In this document: positions 6,092-13,248 of the stretch, piece after piece
Numbering within the stretch: the stretch's first letter is position 1
How the letters are laid out: each line of letters begins with the position of its first letter
Assembly: GCA_964525965.1 (NCBI GenBank)
Contig: CAZGKA010000053.1
Coordinates: 1-19,339 of the forward strand
DNA: 19,339 nucleotides
Direction of reading: 5' to 3'
Source: Methanodesulfokora sp964525965
GTDB taxonomy: Archaea > Korarchaeota > Korarchaeia > Korarchaeales > Korarchaeaceae
The notes under the pieces: model-generated
Database searches by the model: none
What the model saw: the letters and a program-made list of their open reading frames with translations, nothing else
What the model was told of the DNA's origin: nothing
Program-made: the position numbers and the translations under genes

Positions 6092-7243
6092 ATGGAGAAC
6101 ATCTTGGTCTCCTTGGCGGGCGAGATATCGCTGAAATCAACACCCGTTCGGAGGGCCTTCGAGAGAAAACTGAGGAGGAACATAAAGAGAGCTGTGAAGG
6201 TGAGAACCTTCAGGAACTTGGGGGCAAAGTTTGCGCTCGAGGTCGACGACGTTGACGATTCCCTGAGAGCTCTCGGGAGAATATTTGGGGTTGCTTGGGC
6301 CTCAAGGGTAACAGTACTCGATAGCTCCGACCTAGATGAAGTTCTCGTGTTTGTAAAGAGAAATTACAGCGACTGGATACCTGAAGGAAGTACCTTCGCT
6401 GTTAGAGTTCGGAGAGTGGGAGAACACCCCTACAAAAGCATAGATGTGGCTCGTAAGGTCGGAGAGCTTGTGGATAGAAAGATAGACCTAAAAAACCCCG
6501 ATGTAGAGCTCTTTATAGAGATAAGGGGGAACAGAACATACTTCTACACGGACTGGGACAGAATAAAGGGGCCGGACGGTCTCCCCCTCGGAACGGCAGG
6601 CACGGTCGTCTGCCTGATATCCGGCGGGCTCGACTCCCCCGTCGCCTCTTGGATGATGATGAAGAGGGGATGCTCCGTGGTCGCCCTTTACGCGATGTCT
6701 CCCCTAGCCCCCGAAGGTCTTAGAAGGTTCTTCGATGTGTTCAAAGTTCTGAGGGAGTGGCACGTCGGGGAGAGGATGAGAGCTTTCGTTTACAGGGCAG
6801 ACTACGACCTCACATCCTTCGGAAAGGAGGCGCTCAGGCACGCTTACGTGCTCGAGAGGAGGATAATGGTCAGGGTGGCCAGCGAGCTTGCTAGGAGAGT
6901 TGGGGCCAAGGGAATAGTGACGGGAGACAGCTTGGGACAGGTCTCCTCTCAGACGCTGGACAACCTGTACGTGATAGATAGGGCGGCCAGCTTCCCGATA
7001 TACAGGCCGCTGATCTCATTTGATAAGAACGAAATAGCCGAGCTCGCCAGGAGGATAGGGACGTACGAGATATCCACCAGAAAGTGTTATCAGGAGTGCG
7101 GCAGCCTCACCGCCTGCGTGAGGAAGCCCGTCACCAAGGCCAAGATGGAGAAAGTATTAAAAATAGAGAATAAGATAGGATCGGACAGGATGCTGGAAAA
7201 CTGCCTCTCCACGTTAGAGGAGGTAACGGCCCTGATAAGGTAG
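6092..7243 (+). CDS. thiI: tRNA 4-thiouridine synthetase ThiI
   Basis: ThiI adenylates U8 of tRNA and transfers sulfur to form 4-thiouridine; in some organisms it also supports thiazole synthesis for thiamine. The order of domains is an N-terminal ferredoxin-like part (about 1-60), a THUMP tRNA-binding domain (about 60-165), and a PP-loop ATPase with SGGLDSP at 177-183. GDSLGQVSSQTLDNL follows, as is typical of ThiI. Length is 383 residues with no rhodanese domain, as usual in archaea. Cys332, Cys336 and Cys342 (CYQECGSLTAC) surround the position of the catalytic PP-loop-domain cysteine. The start ATG lies behind a short leader with only a weak ribosome site (AGGTTG). The next gene, smc, starts six bases after its stop, so the two are co-transcribed, though no functional link is obvious. 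Confidence 0.94.
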   Translation: MENILVSLAGEISLKSTPVRRAFERKLRRNIKRAVKVRTFRNLGAKFALEVDDVDDSLRALGRIFGVAWASRVTVLDSSDLDEVLVFVKRNYSDWIPEGSTFAVRVRRVGEHPYKSIDVARKVGELVDRKIDLKNPDVELFIEIRGNRTYFYTDWDRIKGPDGLPLGTAGTVVCLISGGLDSPVASWMMMKRGCSVVALYAMSPLAPEGLRRFFDVFKVLREWHVGERMRAFVYRADYDLTSFGKEALRHAYVLERRIMVRVASELARRVGAKGIVTGDSLGQVSSQTLDNLYVIDRAASFPIYRPLISFDKNEIAELARRIGTYEISTRKCYQECGSLTACVRKPVTKAKMEKVLKIENKIGSDRMLENCLSTLEEVTALIR

Positions 7244-7249
7244 TTTCCC

Positions 7250-9583
7250 ATGCTGGGGTTTATAGAGGAGGTAAGGCTGGAGAACTTCAAGTCCTTCAGG
7301 AGAGCAAAAATTGTCTTCCCAAGCAGGCTTGTGGCGATAACCGGTCCCAACGGGGCCGGCAAGTCCAACGTGATGGACGCCATAACTTTTGTGCTGGGGG
7401 AGAGAGCCAGATCCCTGAGGGCTAAGAGGCTCAGCGGACTGATCAGAAAGGGCGCTGACAGGGCAAGGGTAACACTTGTCGTTAGACACGGAGATAGAAG
7501 GATCCATGTAAGCCGAGAGATAAGAAGGAATGGGACGAGCGTATACAGAGTTGATGGATCAGTTAAGAGGGCCTCTGAGGTCGAACTATTGCTCTCAAGC
7601 GTGGGATTGCGCTTAGGGTCCTATTGCATAGTCTCTCAGGGAGACATAACGAGAATAGCAGAGATGTCCCCTCGTGAGAGGTTACAGCTCTTGGAGGAGA
7701 TGAGCGGGATCATTGAATATGAGAACAAGAAGCAAGAGGCCTTGAGGGAGCTCGAAGAGATAGATAAAGTGATATCAGAGCATAAAGCAGTTCTCGAGTA
7801 CAGGGAGAGGGCCCTCAAGGAGGCCGAGGAGGAGGTGAGACGTCTCAGAAAGAAGAAGGAGTTGGAGAGGGAGAGAGACTCTCTAAGGAAACAGTTCCTC
7901 CTCCTGAGAAAAGAACGCCTGATGAAGCACCTCAAGGCCTTGGAGGAAGTCGAACTGGAGGTTGAGGATTTGACCCCGCTTGAAAGAGAGTTAAAGCAGG
8001 CGGAAATGGAATTAGAACTCTTGGAAAATTCTGAGGACCTGTCAGAGCTTAGAGAATCCCAAAAAAGGAAAAGCAAGCTGGAATCTCTGAGATCAAAGCT
8101 TAAAGTGATCGAGGCACGGATCTCCGAGAAGAGGAAGTCGCTGGAAATCCTAGCGAGCTATCATCAGAGGAAGCTTCCTCCGGAGATAGTCAACGACCCC
8201 GGCTTCCTAGGTGTTGTGGGAGATCTGGTCAAACCGGTCGAGGGATATGAGGTCGCTTACCGTGCTGCTGGGGGAGGAAGACTGCACGACGTCGTCGTCA
8301 AAACATATGAGGACGCGCTCAGGATGATCTCCAAGCTTAAGGGCAGGAAGATCTCGATAAGAATAATCCCTCTCGATGTGATCAGGCCTAAGAAGCACGG
8401 GGAACCCCCACCCGATGTTGGAATGGGCTTCCTCACTTCCTTCCTCCTCTACGACGAGAACTACTCGAAACTGGTCGATCTGATGTTCGGCGACTATGTG
8501 CTGGTCAGGGACATAGGAGAGGTTCCTCGAAACCTACTCGGAAAGTACAAGTTCGTCTCCCTTGACGGGGAGATCCTCCTGAGGGACGGAACCATATTCA
8601 TAGATAGGAGGGACTCAGACGATCTGACATCCGAGCTGAACAGGGTAAGGGAGGAGATAAACGGTCTGATCAAGGAGAGGGAGGAAATGCTCTCCAAGAT
8701 CGAGGAGCTGGAATCCGAAGTGAGGAAGCTCCCCGACATGGAGGGGATCATGGCCAAACTGAAGGAAGCTAGGAACAGGGTCTACACGCTCAGGGAAAGG
8801 TACAGGAGGGCCCTGGAGGAGAGACAGAGGAGAATGGCGAGGCTATCGGAGTTATCAGAAAGAAAGGGAGAGATAAAAGCTGAGCTGAAGAGGCTGGAGG
8901 AGGAACTCGAGAAGCTTGAGGGCGTGGAACCTGCCTCCTCCGATGACCCGGGAAGGGATCTGGAGGTTCTGGAGGCCAGATTGAGGCTTCTCGGAGGGGT
9001 GGATCCGAACGCCGAGGTCAAGTACTTGGAGATAAAGAAGGAATGTGAGGAGCTCAGAGATCTTCTCAACAAGGCTCTAGATAAGAGGGAAAAGGCCTTG
9101 GAGGCCATAAACAGGTGGGAGGAGAAGAAGAACAAGGAGTTCTCCGAGAAGTACAGGTCGTTGAGGGAGGCCTTCAACAGGAAGCTCGGAGAGCTTCTGG
9201 GGTGGAGTGGGGATCTAAAACTGGTCGAGGTGGATGGAAAGCTCTGCCTGATGATGGAGGTCACGGTCCCGGGGAAGAAGCCCGTTGATATAGATGCCTT
9301 CTCAGGGGGAGAAAAGAGCTTGATAGCCTTGGCGTTTATCTTGGCAGCTCAGGAGGTCCGTCCATCAGCGATATACCTCTTCGACGAGGCGGACTCGATG
9401 CTCGACGGAGTGAACTGCTCCAAGTACGCCAATATGGTCAAGAAGCTCGCTGAGAAGGCTCAGGTGATAATAGTAACCCTGAAGAAGGAGACTCTGAGCG
9501 AGGCGGACTACGTCATAGGAATTACCATGTCAGACGGATCGAGCAAACCGATCGCGGTGAGGTTAGAGGATGTCCACTCCTGA
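7250..9583 (+). CDS. smc: Chromosome segregation ATPase SMC with unusually short coiled-coil arms
   Basis: SMC dimers with ScpA and ScpB form the condensin ring that organises and segregates chromosomes. The N-terminal head has Walker A GPNGAGKSN (32-40) and the Q-loop VSQGDI (Gln130). Coiled coil 1 spans about 155-305. A hinge spans about 318-450 with GVVGDLV and AAGGGRLHDVVVKTYEDA. Coiled coil 2 spans about 455-640. The C-terminal head has the ABC signature FSGGEK (684-689; Leu is usual in place of Phe) and Walker B IYLFDEAD (708-715) with catalytic Glu713. The 777 residues compare with about 1150-1190 in usual prokaryotic SMCs. All functional parts are intact, so the deficit is in the arms, about 150-185 residues each instead of about 330. 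There is no CxxC hook, which excludes Rad50. ATG 7250 is preceded by AAGGTAG with six to seven bases of spacing. Confidence 0.95.
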   Translation: MLGFIEEVRLENFKSFRRAKIVFPSRLVAITGPNGAGKSNVMDAITFVLGERARSLRAKRLSGLIRKGADRARVTLVVRHGDRRIHVSREIRRNGTSVYRVDGSVKRASEVELLLSSVGLRLGSYCIVSQGDITRIAEMSPRERLQLLEEMSGIIEYENKKQEALRELEEIDKVISEHKAVLEYRERALKEAEEEVRRLRKKKELERERDSLRKQFLLLRKERLMKHLKALEEVELEVEDLTPLERELKQAEMELELLENSEDLSELRESQKRKSKLESLRSKLKVIEARISEKRKSLEILASYHQRKLPPEIVNDPGFLGVVGDLVKPVEGYEVAYRAAGGGRLHDVVVKTYEDALRMISKLKGRKISIRIIPLDVIRPKKHGEPPPDVGMGFLTSFLLYDENYSKLVDLMFGDYVLVRDIGEVPRNLLGKYKFVSLDGEILLRDGTIFIDRRDSDDLTSELNRVREEINGLIKEREEMLSKIEELESEVRKLPDMEGIMAKLKEARNRVYTLRERYRRALEERQRRMARLSELSERKGEIKAELKRLEEELEKLEGVEPASSDDPGRDLEVLEARLRLLGGVDPNAEVKYLEIKKECEELRDLLNKALDKREKALEAINRWEEKKNKEFSEKYRSLREAFNRKLGELLGWSGDLKLVEVDGKLCLMMEVTVPGKKPVDIDAFSGGEKSLIALAFILAAQEVRPSAIYLFDEADSMLDGVNCSKYANMVKKLAEKAQVIIVTLKKETLSEADYVIGITMSDGSSKPIAVRLEDVHS

Positions 9584-10115
9584 GCACCTCGAGGAGACAT
9601 TTCAGAGCCTGCTTGCCAGGTTGGAGAGGGAGGAGGATCTGGCTCTAGCGGGGCTCCTCATATACGAATTGGTACGAACCCTGAAGTTCTACGTGAGGCT
9701 TCTCTTCGACAGGAAGGAGAAGATCAAGAGGGATAGGAGAAAGGTCAAGGTTGGAAAGGTGAAAGCCCTTTTAATCCCCAAGAGGGTGTTCAGAAGACCT
9801 GTGACCACTATGGAGATAAAAAAAGCTCTATCGTGGGCTGTGCACAGAATAGAGAAGGTGTCAAGCGACAAGCTCCGGGTGATGGTCGAGAACTTTTCCG
9901 CGTTCGTGGAGAAGGTCTACCGACGCATTCTCTCAAGGTTCAGAGGAGAAAAACTCACGTTCCGAGAGCTGGTCGGCAGCAAGGATGAGGCCATAGATGT
10001 TTTTCTGTCCATCCTTTTTTTGGAGAAGGATGGAAAAGTCGAGGTGATACAGGAGAGCCCGTTTGGTGAGATATACATACTCCCAAGGGTGAACGTGATT
10101 GAGCAGGTGGGATGA
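9570..10115 (+). CDS. scpA: Segregation and condensation protein A (kleisin ScpA), short N-terminus
   Basis: ScpA is the kleisin that bridges the two SMC heads and binds ScpB. Residues about 5-45 hold helices of the N-terminal kleisin domain (EDLALAGLLIYELVRTLKFY aligns with the family helix LELASEFLVMAATLL-type segment). A basic linker spans about 47-72. The C-terminal winged helix (about 130-181) has KLTFRELVG and FLSILFLEKDGKVEVIQESPFGEIYI, a close family match. At 181 residues it is shorter than the usual 220-260: the first helix and the conserved IDIYDIPI-type segment are absent. This is not a mis-called start. The ATG lies 14 bases inside smc, GAGGT sits six bases before it, and an in-frame TAG occurs two codons upstream at 9564. 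The scpB start lies within its 3' end. Confidence 0.88.
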   Translation: MSTPEHLEETFQSLLARLEREEDLALAGLLIYELVRTLKFYVRLLFDRKEKIKRDRRKVKVGKVKALLIPKRVFRRPVTTMEIKKALSWAVHRIEKVSSDKLRVMVENFSAFVEKVYRRILSRFRGEKLTFRELVGSKDEAIDVFLSILFLEKDGKVEVIQESPFGEIYILPRVNVIEQVG

Positions 10116-10575
10116 AAAGAAGAGGCTCCTAGAGGCGGCGCTCTTCGCTGCATCTCGTCCTCTCTCTACTGATGATCTATCCAAATTTCTCGGACTTTCG
10201 GAGATCTCAATAGAGAAGATGGTTGAGGAAATAAATGAGGAGCTCGTGAACCACCCCTTTCACGTGGTGAGGCGCGATGAGGGCTGGGAGATGCGTCTCA
10301 AGGACGACTATATCGAGGTGGCTTTGAAGTTTGCTCCAGCACCGGAACTGAGCAGGTCTGAGCTGAGAACTCTAGCTGTAATAGCGCTCAAGAAGAAGAT
10401 ATCGGCAACTGAGCTCTATACAGTCAGGGGAAACGTTCGAGACCAGGTAAAGAAACTTATCAGGATGGGGCTCGTCAAAGAGGAGAGAAAGGGAAGAAGG
10501 ATCTACTTCACGGTGACGGGGAAGTTCAGCAGGTACTTCGACTTAGTTCTAGAGGATGGAGAGGGCGGTCCATAG
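10099..10575 (+). CDS. scpB: Segregation and condensation protein B (ScpB)
   Basis: ScpB dimers bind the central part of ScpA and regulate the SMC ring. The 158 residues contain two winged helices. The first (about 6-75) has KRLLEAALFAASRPLSTDDLSKFLG and VVRRDEGWEMRL. The second (about 83-150) has LSRSELRTLAVIALKKKISATEL, VRGNVRDQVKKLIRMGLVKEE and a final KFSRYFDL, matching the ITRAEIxxIRG region of the family. TTG at 10099 is the start, supported by GGGTGA six bases upstream; the more obvious ATG at 10112 is out of frame. It overlaps scpA by 17 bases, so SMC, ScpA and ScpB are translationally coupled. Its last 27 bases overlap the end of the convergent AIR-synthase-like gene. Confidence 0.9.
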   Translation: MSRWDEKKRLLEAALFAASRPLSTDDLSKFLGLSEISIEKMVEEINEELVNHPFHVVRRDEGWEMRLKDDYIEVALKFAPAPELSRSELRTLAVIALKKKISATELYTVRGNVRDQVKKLIRMGLVKEERKGRRIYFTVTGKFSRYFDLVLEDGEGGP

Positions 10576-11562
10576 CTCCTCCTTTACGGGCTCGTTGAGA
10601 TCTATCTCCTCTCCTCTCAAGGTCTTAAACACCCTTTTTCTACCTTTAACAAACTTTCCTATGATTTTTGCCTCAATCCCCTCCTCCTTCAACCTTCCGA
10701 CGATGTCCTTAGCCCTCTCCGGGTCTGCCGCTATGAGCAGGGATCCGGAGCTTATGAGCCTGTATGGATCTATGCCGAGCACCCTGCATATGGCCCTAGT
10801 CTCCCTCCTAACTAGGACATCCCTCTCCCTGACTATCACCCCTAGGTTGGAGGCTATGGCCAGCTCTTGGATCCCGCCGAGAAGCCCTCCTTCAGTCGGA
10901 TCATGCATAGCGTGGACACCCCCCACCTCCATGGCGATCATGGCATCCTTGACAACGCTTATCATCTTTATGAAATCCCTGGCTCTGTCCAATAAGTCCT
11001 TACTTAGCTTGCTGGCGAGCTTTTCGTAGAACTCCTCGGCCAGAATGGCTGTTCCCTCTATTCCAGCACCCTTGGTGAGTATGAGCCTGTCTCCCTCCCT
11101 AACCCCCGAGGAGGTCACATAGGATCCAGGGTCTCCCTCGCCTATGGCGGTCACCATTACTATGGGCCTGCTAAGTCCTGGCGTTATCTCCGTGTGCCCT
11201 CCAATTATTTTAACACCAAGCTCGGCGGCTGCTGACCTGAGCTGCTCCGAGATCTCATCAAGAAGTTCTTTTCTCGGGAGCAGCATAACGACAAGTATCC
11301 ACTTTGGTCTAAAGCCTGTGGTAGCTATGTCGTTAGAAGCCACATTCACGGCGAGCCAGCCTATCCTCTTCTCGGCCCCTGTTATCGGGTCGCAGTGTAT
11401 AGCTATGACCTTATCGCCCACCCTAATGATGGCAGCATCCTCTCCCACCCTCGGACCGACGATTACTTGTGGATCCTTAGATATGAGCTTGTGCAGGAGA
11501 TTCTCTAGCTCTTTGTACGGAAGCTTACCGTACACGTGCATCCTTAACCAACAGTTCGTCAT
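10549..11562 (-). CDS. AIR synthase-related ATPase, HypE-like but without the C-terminal cysteine tail
   Basis: The PurM/HypE/ThiL/SelD superfamily binds ATP and phosphorylates or dehydrates varied substrates. Seen: VGEDAAII (39-46), DPITGA (58-63), NVASNDIATTGFRPKW (72-87), IIGGHTEITPG, LILTKGAGIEGTAILAEE and MHDPTEGGLLGGIQELA. These place it nearest to archaeal HypE-like proteins (COG0309 type). True HypE ends with a PRIC-like cysteine that accepts carbamoyl for the NiFe-hydrogenase cyanide ligand. This protein ends EELWTALSIL with no cysteine, so hydrogenase maturation is unlikely and the substrate is unknown. ATG 11562 overlaps the upstream ECF gene by ATGA; the Met at residue 8, behind TAAGG, is an alternative start nearer the conserved GKLP. 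A link with vitamin uptake (for example thiamine-related) is only inference from the neighbour. Confidence 0.85.
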   Translation of the reverse strand: MTNCWLRMHVYGKLPYKELENLLHKLISKDPQVIVGPRVGEDAAIIRVGDKVIAIHCDPITGAEKRIGWLAVNVASNDIATTGFRPKWILVVMLLPRKELLDEISEQLRSAAAELGVKIIGGHTEITPGLSRPIVMVTAIGEGDPGSYVTSSGVREGDRLILTKGAGIEGTAILAEEFYEKLASKLSKDLLDRARDFIKMISVVKDAMIAMEVGGVHAMHDPTEGGLLGGIQELAIASNLGVIVRERDVLVRRETRAICRVLGIDPYRLISSGSLLIAADPERAKDIVGRLKEEGIEAKIIGKFVKGRKRVFKTLRGEEIDLNEPVKEELWTALSIL

Positions 11563-12050
11563 TCGATCAGCTTCTTTATAATTCTCCCGACTATATTGGC
11601 AAATACGATACCAGAGATCGCCTGAAATGTGTTACCCGGGAGCTCAGCCAGCGCCCCTCCGAAACCGTAAAGAACTACCTCTACGGCGAAGTATCCGGCG
11701 ACCATGATGAACCCAGCCATCATGGTGGCAACAAGAAGGAGAACGCCGCTCCTTTTGTAAGCCAGTCCGACAACAGCCCCCTCAGTTCCCTTTATGATTA
11801 ACGTGAACGGAGCCCAGTGTGCGTAGCCGGAAAGCATATCAGCGGCAGCTGAGCCTATACCTCCCGCTAGAAAACCCACGACAGGACCGAAAAGCATCCC
11901 AGACAGCATGACCATTGTGTCCCCGAGGTTTATGTATCCTCTCGTCTGTGGCGTTGGGATCTGGATTATCATAGTAGCAACAGCCGTTAGAGCAGCCATT
12001 ATCCCGGATAAAGCTACAAACTTTGCTTTAGACTCCAAACCACTCCCCAA
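11559..12050 (-). CDS. ECF transporter S component (substrate-binding membrane subunit), substrate unknown
   Basis: S components capture a vitamin or metal and dock onto an energy-coupling module of T and two A subunits. The 163 residues have about five hydrophobic helices: AKFVALSGIMAALTAVATMI (9-28), a loop with TRGYINLGDTMVMLSGMLFG (36-55), FLAGGIGSAAADMLSGYAHW, a segment after LIIKGTEGAVVGLAY, VLLLVATMMAGFIMVAGY, and a final TFQAISGIVFANIVGR. The YINLGD...SGYAHWAPFTLIIKGTEG region is typical of the ECF S family (PF12822 type). Substrates in this family include riboflavin, HMP or thiamine and others; the sequence does not tell which. No T or A subunit genes are in the window, suggesting a shared (group II) module elsewhere. 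It is translationally coupled to the HypE-like gene downstream. Confidence 0.82.
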   Translation of the reverse strand: MGSGLESKAKFVALSGIMAALTAVATMIIQIPTPQTRGYINLGDTMVMLSGMLFGPVVGFLAGGIGSAAADMLSGYAHWAPFTLIIKGTEGAVVGLAYKRSGVLLLVATMMAGFIMVAGYFAVEVVLYGFGGALAELPGNTFQAISGIVFANIVGRIIKKLIE

Positions 12051-12065
12051 TAGATCACGACAGCC

Positions 12066-12090
12066 AATAAAAATTTAAACTTTTATTGAT
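12066..12090 (-). promoter_or_regulatory. A/T-rich promoter region for the ECF S component gene
   Basis: On the minus strand this stretch reads with TTTAAAT and flanking AATAAAAG and TTTTTATT runs. The TTTAAAT core is about 24 bases from the start at 12050, giving a leaderless or very short leader. Exact TATA placement is uncertain because several A/T runs overlap. The T-run on the minus strand could also help terminate transcription from the zinc-ribbon gene upstream (12189-13115). Confidence 0.4.
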
Positions 12091-12118
12091 GTTTATCCCA
12101 GGGTAAGGGGCTTATTAT

Positions 12119-12132
12119 GTAAATGTATTTAC
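12119..12132. promoter_or_regulatory. 14-base palindrome upstream of the ECF S component gene
   Basis: GTAAATGTATTTAC has perfectly complementary halves (GTAAAT and ATTTAC around GT). It lies about 70-80 bases before the ECF S gene start and 57 bases after the zinc-ribbon gene stop, both minus strand. It could be a transcription-factor site. Only one copy is visible in the gap, so the call is tentative. Confidence 0.35.
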
Positions 12133-12188
12133 AGATCCCCCCAAGACCTTTTTGGTTCAGATCTACACAACCGGTATACCCCATAATA

Positions 12189-13115
12189 CTATCTATTTTC
12201 AAATATTTCTCTAATGATAAGCCTGAGGCCGTTTATCGCTTCCTCCACACTCCCTGACTCCACGACCCGCACTTTGTTGGAGCGGAGGATATCACGCGCC
12301 TCTGAGGAGACCTTGGGTATAACGACAAATATGGACTGCTTAGGATTGACGTCTATAACCTTAACTAAAGAGCGCAGTACATCGTCCGCTCCGACATATA
12401 CATCAGATGCCAATACCTCTACTGCTAATGATACATTACCATTTGAACGAACTATACCAGTAAAGACATGCCTGATGCCAGATCTACCAGTGACGATCCC
12501 TGGTACTTCAACCTCTCCCCCAGCTATCCCGAGAACCTCTTTAAGGTAATTCATGAACTCTTTCTCCACTCGATTGGCACCTATGCTGTACGAAAAAATG
12601 GATCTCTCCTCCAACGATAACTCTTTATATGTGTTCTGGCAGGTGGGACAGTAATACACTAGCTCTGGTTTTGAGAACAAACTGTTGCAGTCTTGGCACC
12701 TGTACTCCTTAACTAAATCCTCCTTGCTGAGGGACTCATTGCACTTGGGGCATCTGATCGCTTTTCCATGGTAAAAATAATATGCCTTCTCCTTATAATT
12801 GCAGACGGGACAGCTCACTAGATCAGTCACTTCAACACGCGTGCTTCCACAGTTAGGACAGGAGAGAACTATACAAAGAGCTAGGCTCTTACAGCGGGGG
12901 CAGGTCAACACAGTTCCCCAAAGAGTCCTCTTCAGGAGGTCAGCGTTCTCTAGCTCACCTAGTTTGAGGAGAGCTGTCTTCTCATCCACGTCAAAGAACT
13001 CTTGAAAGCTTGGATATTCAAGTTTGGAGGAGATAGAGATTTTTGGGCTTATGATTCCCTCCTTGCTTGCTAGAAGTTGGAGCAGGAATCTGTCTCTGCT
13101 GATCTTGCTCAACAT
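12189..13115 (-). CDS. Multi-zinc-ribbon protein resembling the TackOD1 family, with a possible restriction-endonuclease-like C-terminus
   Basis: I do not know its function. Three parts are visible. Residues 1-68 are helical and probably a winged helix (FQEFFDVDEKTALLKLGELENADLLKR). Residues 70-160 carry six CxxC pairs at 72/75, 86/89, 102/105, 122/125, 140/143 and 156/159, enough for three zinc ribbons. The order SCPNCGS, then SCPVC, then YRCQDC, then LVYYCPTC resembles TackOD1, a zinc-ribbon output domain described from TACK archaea in signalling proteins. Residues about 180-308 form an alpha/beta domain (VPGIVTGRSGIRHVFTGIV, LAVEVL, IFVVIPKVSSEARDIL, VRVVES) with the strand order of Mrr-like nuclease folds, but the usual Asp and ExK residues are not clear (AVEVL has no Lys). 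It stands alone between divergent and tandem neighbours with its own TATA box. A DNA-linked or regulatory role is inference. Confidence 0.7.
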   Translation of the reverse strand: MLSKISRDRFLLQLLASKEGIISPKISISSKLEYPSFQEFFDVDEKTALLKLGELENADLLKRTLWGTVLTCPRCKSLALCIVLSCPNCGSTRVEVTDLVSCPVCNYKEKAYYFYHGKAIRCPKCNESLSKEDLVKEYRCQDCNSLFSKPELVYYCPTCQNTYKELSLEERSIFSYSIGANRVEKEFMNYLKEVLGIAGGEVEVPGIVTGRSGIRHVFTGIVRSNGNVSLAVEVLASDVYVGADDVLRSLVKVIDVNPKQSIFVVIPKVSSEARDILRSNKVRVVESGSVEEAINGLRLIIREIFENR

Positions 13116-13145
13116 TCTGATCTGAGGTGCTAGCCTTGACTTATC

Positions 13146-13154
13146 TTTATAAAT
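13146..13154 (-). promoter_or_regulatory. TATA box for the zinc-ribbon protein gene
   Basis: TTTATAAAT is almost symmetric. Read on the minus strand its centre is about 35 bases from the ATG at 13115, fitting a leader of about 10 bases. It sits in the divergent gap 13116-13248, about 55 bases from the opposite TATA element. Confidence 0.55.
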
Positions 13155-13203
13155 TATTGGGTCTAATTTTAAACCTGAAAGTGTTCGAAAAGTTAACCGT
13201 AAC

Positions 13204-13211
13204 TTTTATAT
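13204..13211 (+). promoter_or_regulatory. TATA box for the 704-residue surface protein gene
   Basis: TTTTATAT preceded by CCGTAAC lies about 42 bases before the GTG start at 13249, so transcription should begin near 13230-13236. The short leader holds purine-rich AGGAAAGG and AAGGGA motifs ahead of the GTG; the latter is close to the start and the most likely ribosome site. A strong promoter would fit an abundant surface protein. Confidence 0.55.
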
Positions 13212-13248
13212 CTTTACATAGAGTCCTCTGAGGAAAGGCTAAGGGACG

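Noticed and set aside
8782..9264. Minus-strand open frame of 160 codons, very Ser-rich
   Set aside because: Reverse reading of the SMC coiled coil (Glu/Lys/Arg codons read backwards give Ser/Phe/Leu).
7250..9583. Rad50/SbcC-type ATPase as explanation for the short protein
   Set aside because: A globular hinge with the SMC glycine motif is present, there is no CxxC zinc hook, and ScpA and ScpB follow directly.
10556..11581. Two plus-strand open frames opposite the HypE-like gene (157 and 145 codons)
   Set aside because: Antisense shadows of a clear PurM-fold protein; no motifs of their own.
12051..12188. Small RNA or riboswitch in the largest gap
   Set aside because: Apart from the palindrome and A/T-rich promoter sequence I could not see a convincing conserved fold.
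12214..12549. Plus-strand open frame of 111 codons
   Set aside because: Antisense to the zinc-ribbon protein; Thr/Ser-rich shadow with no start signals.
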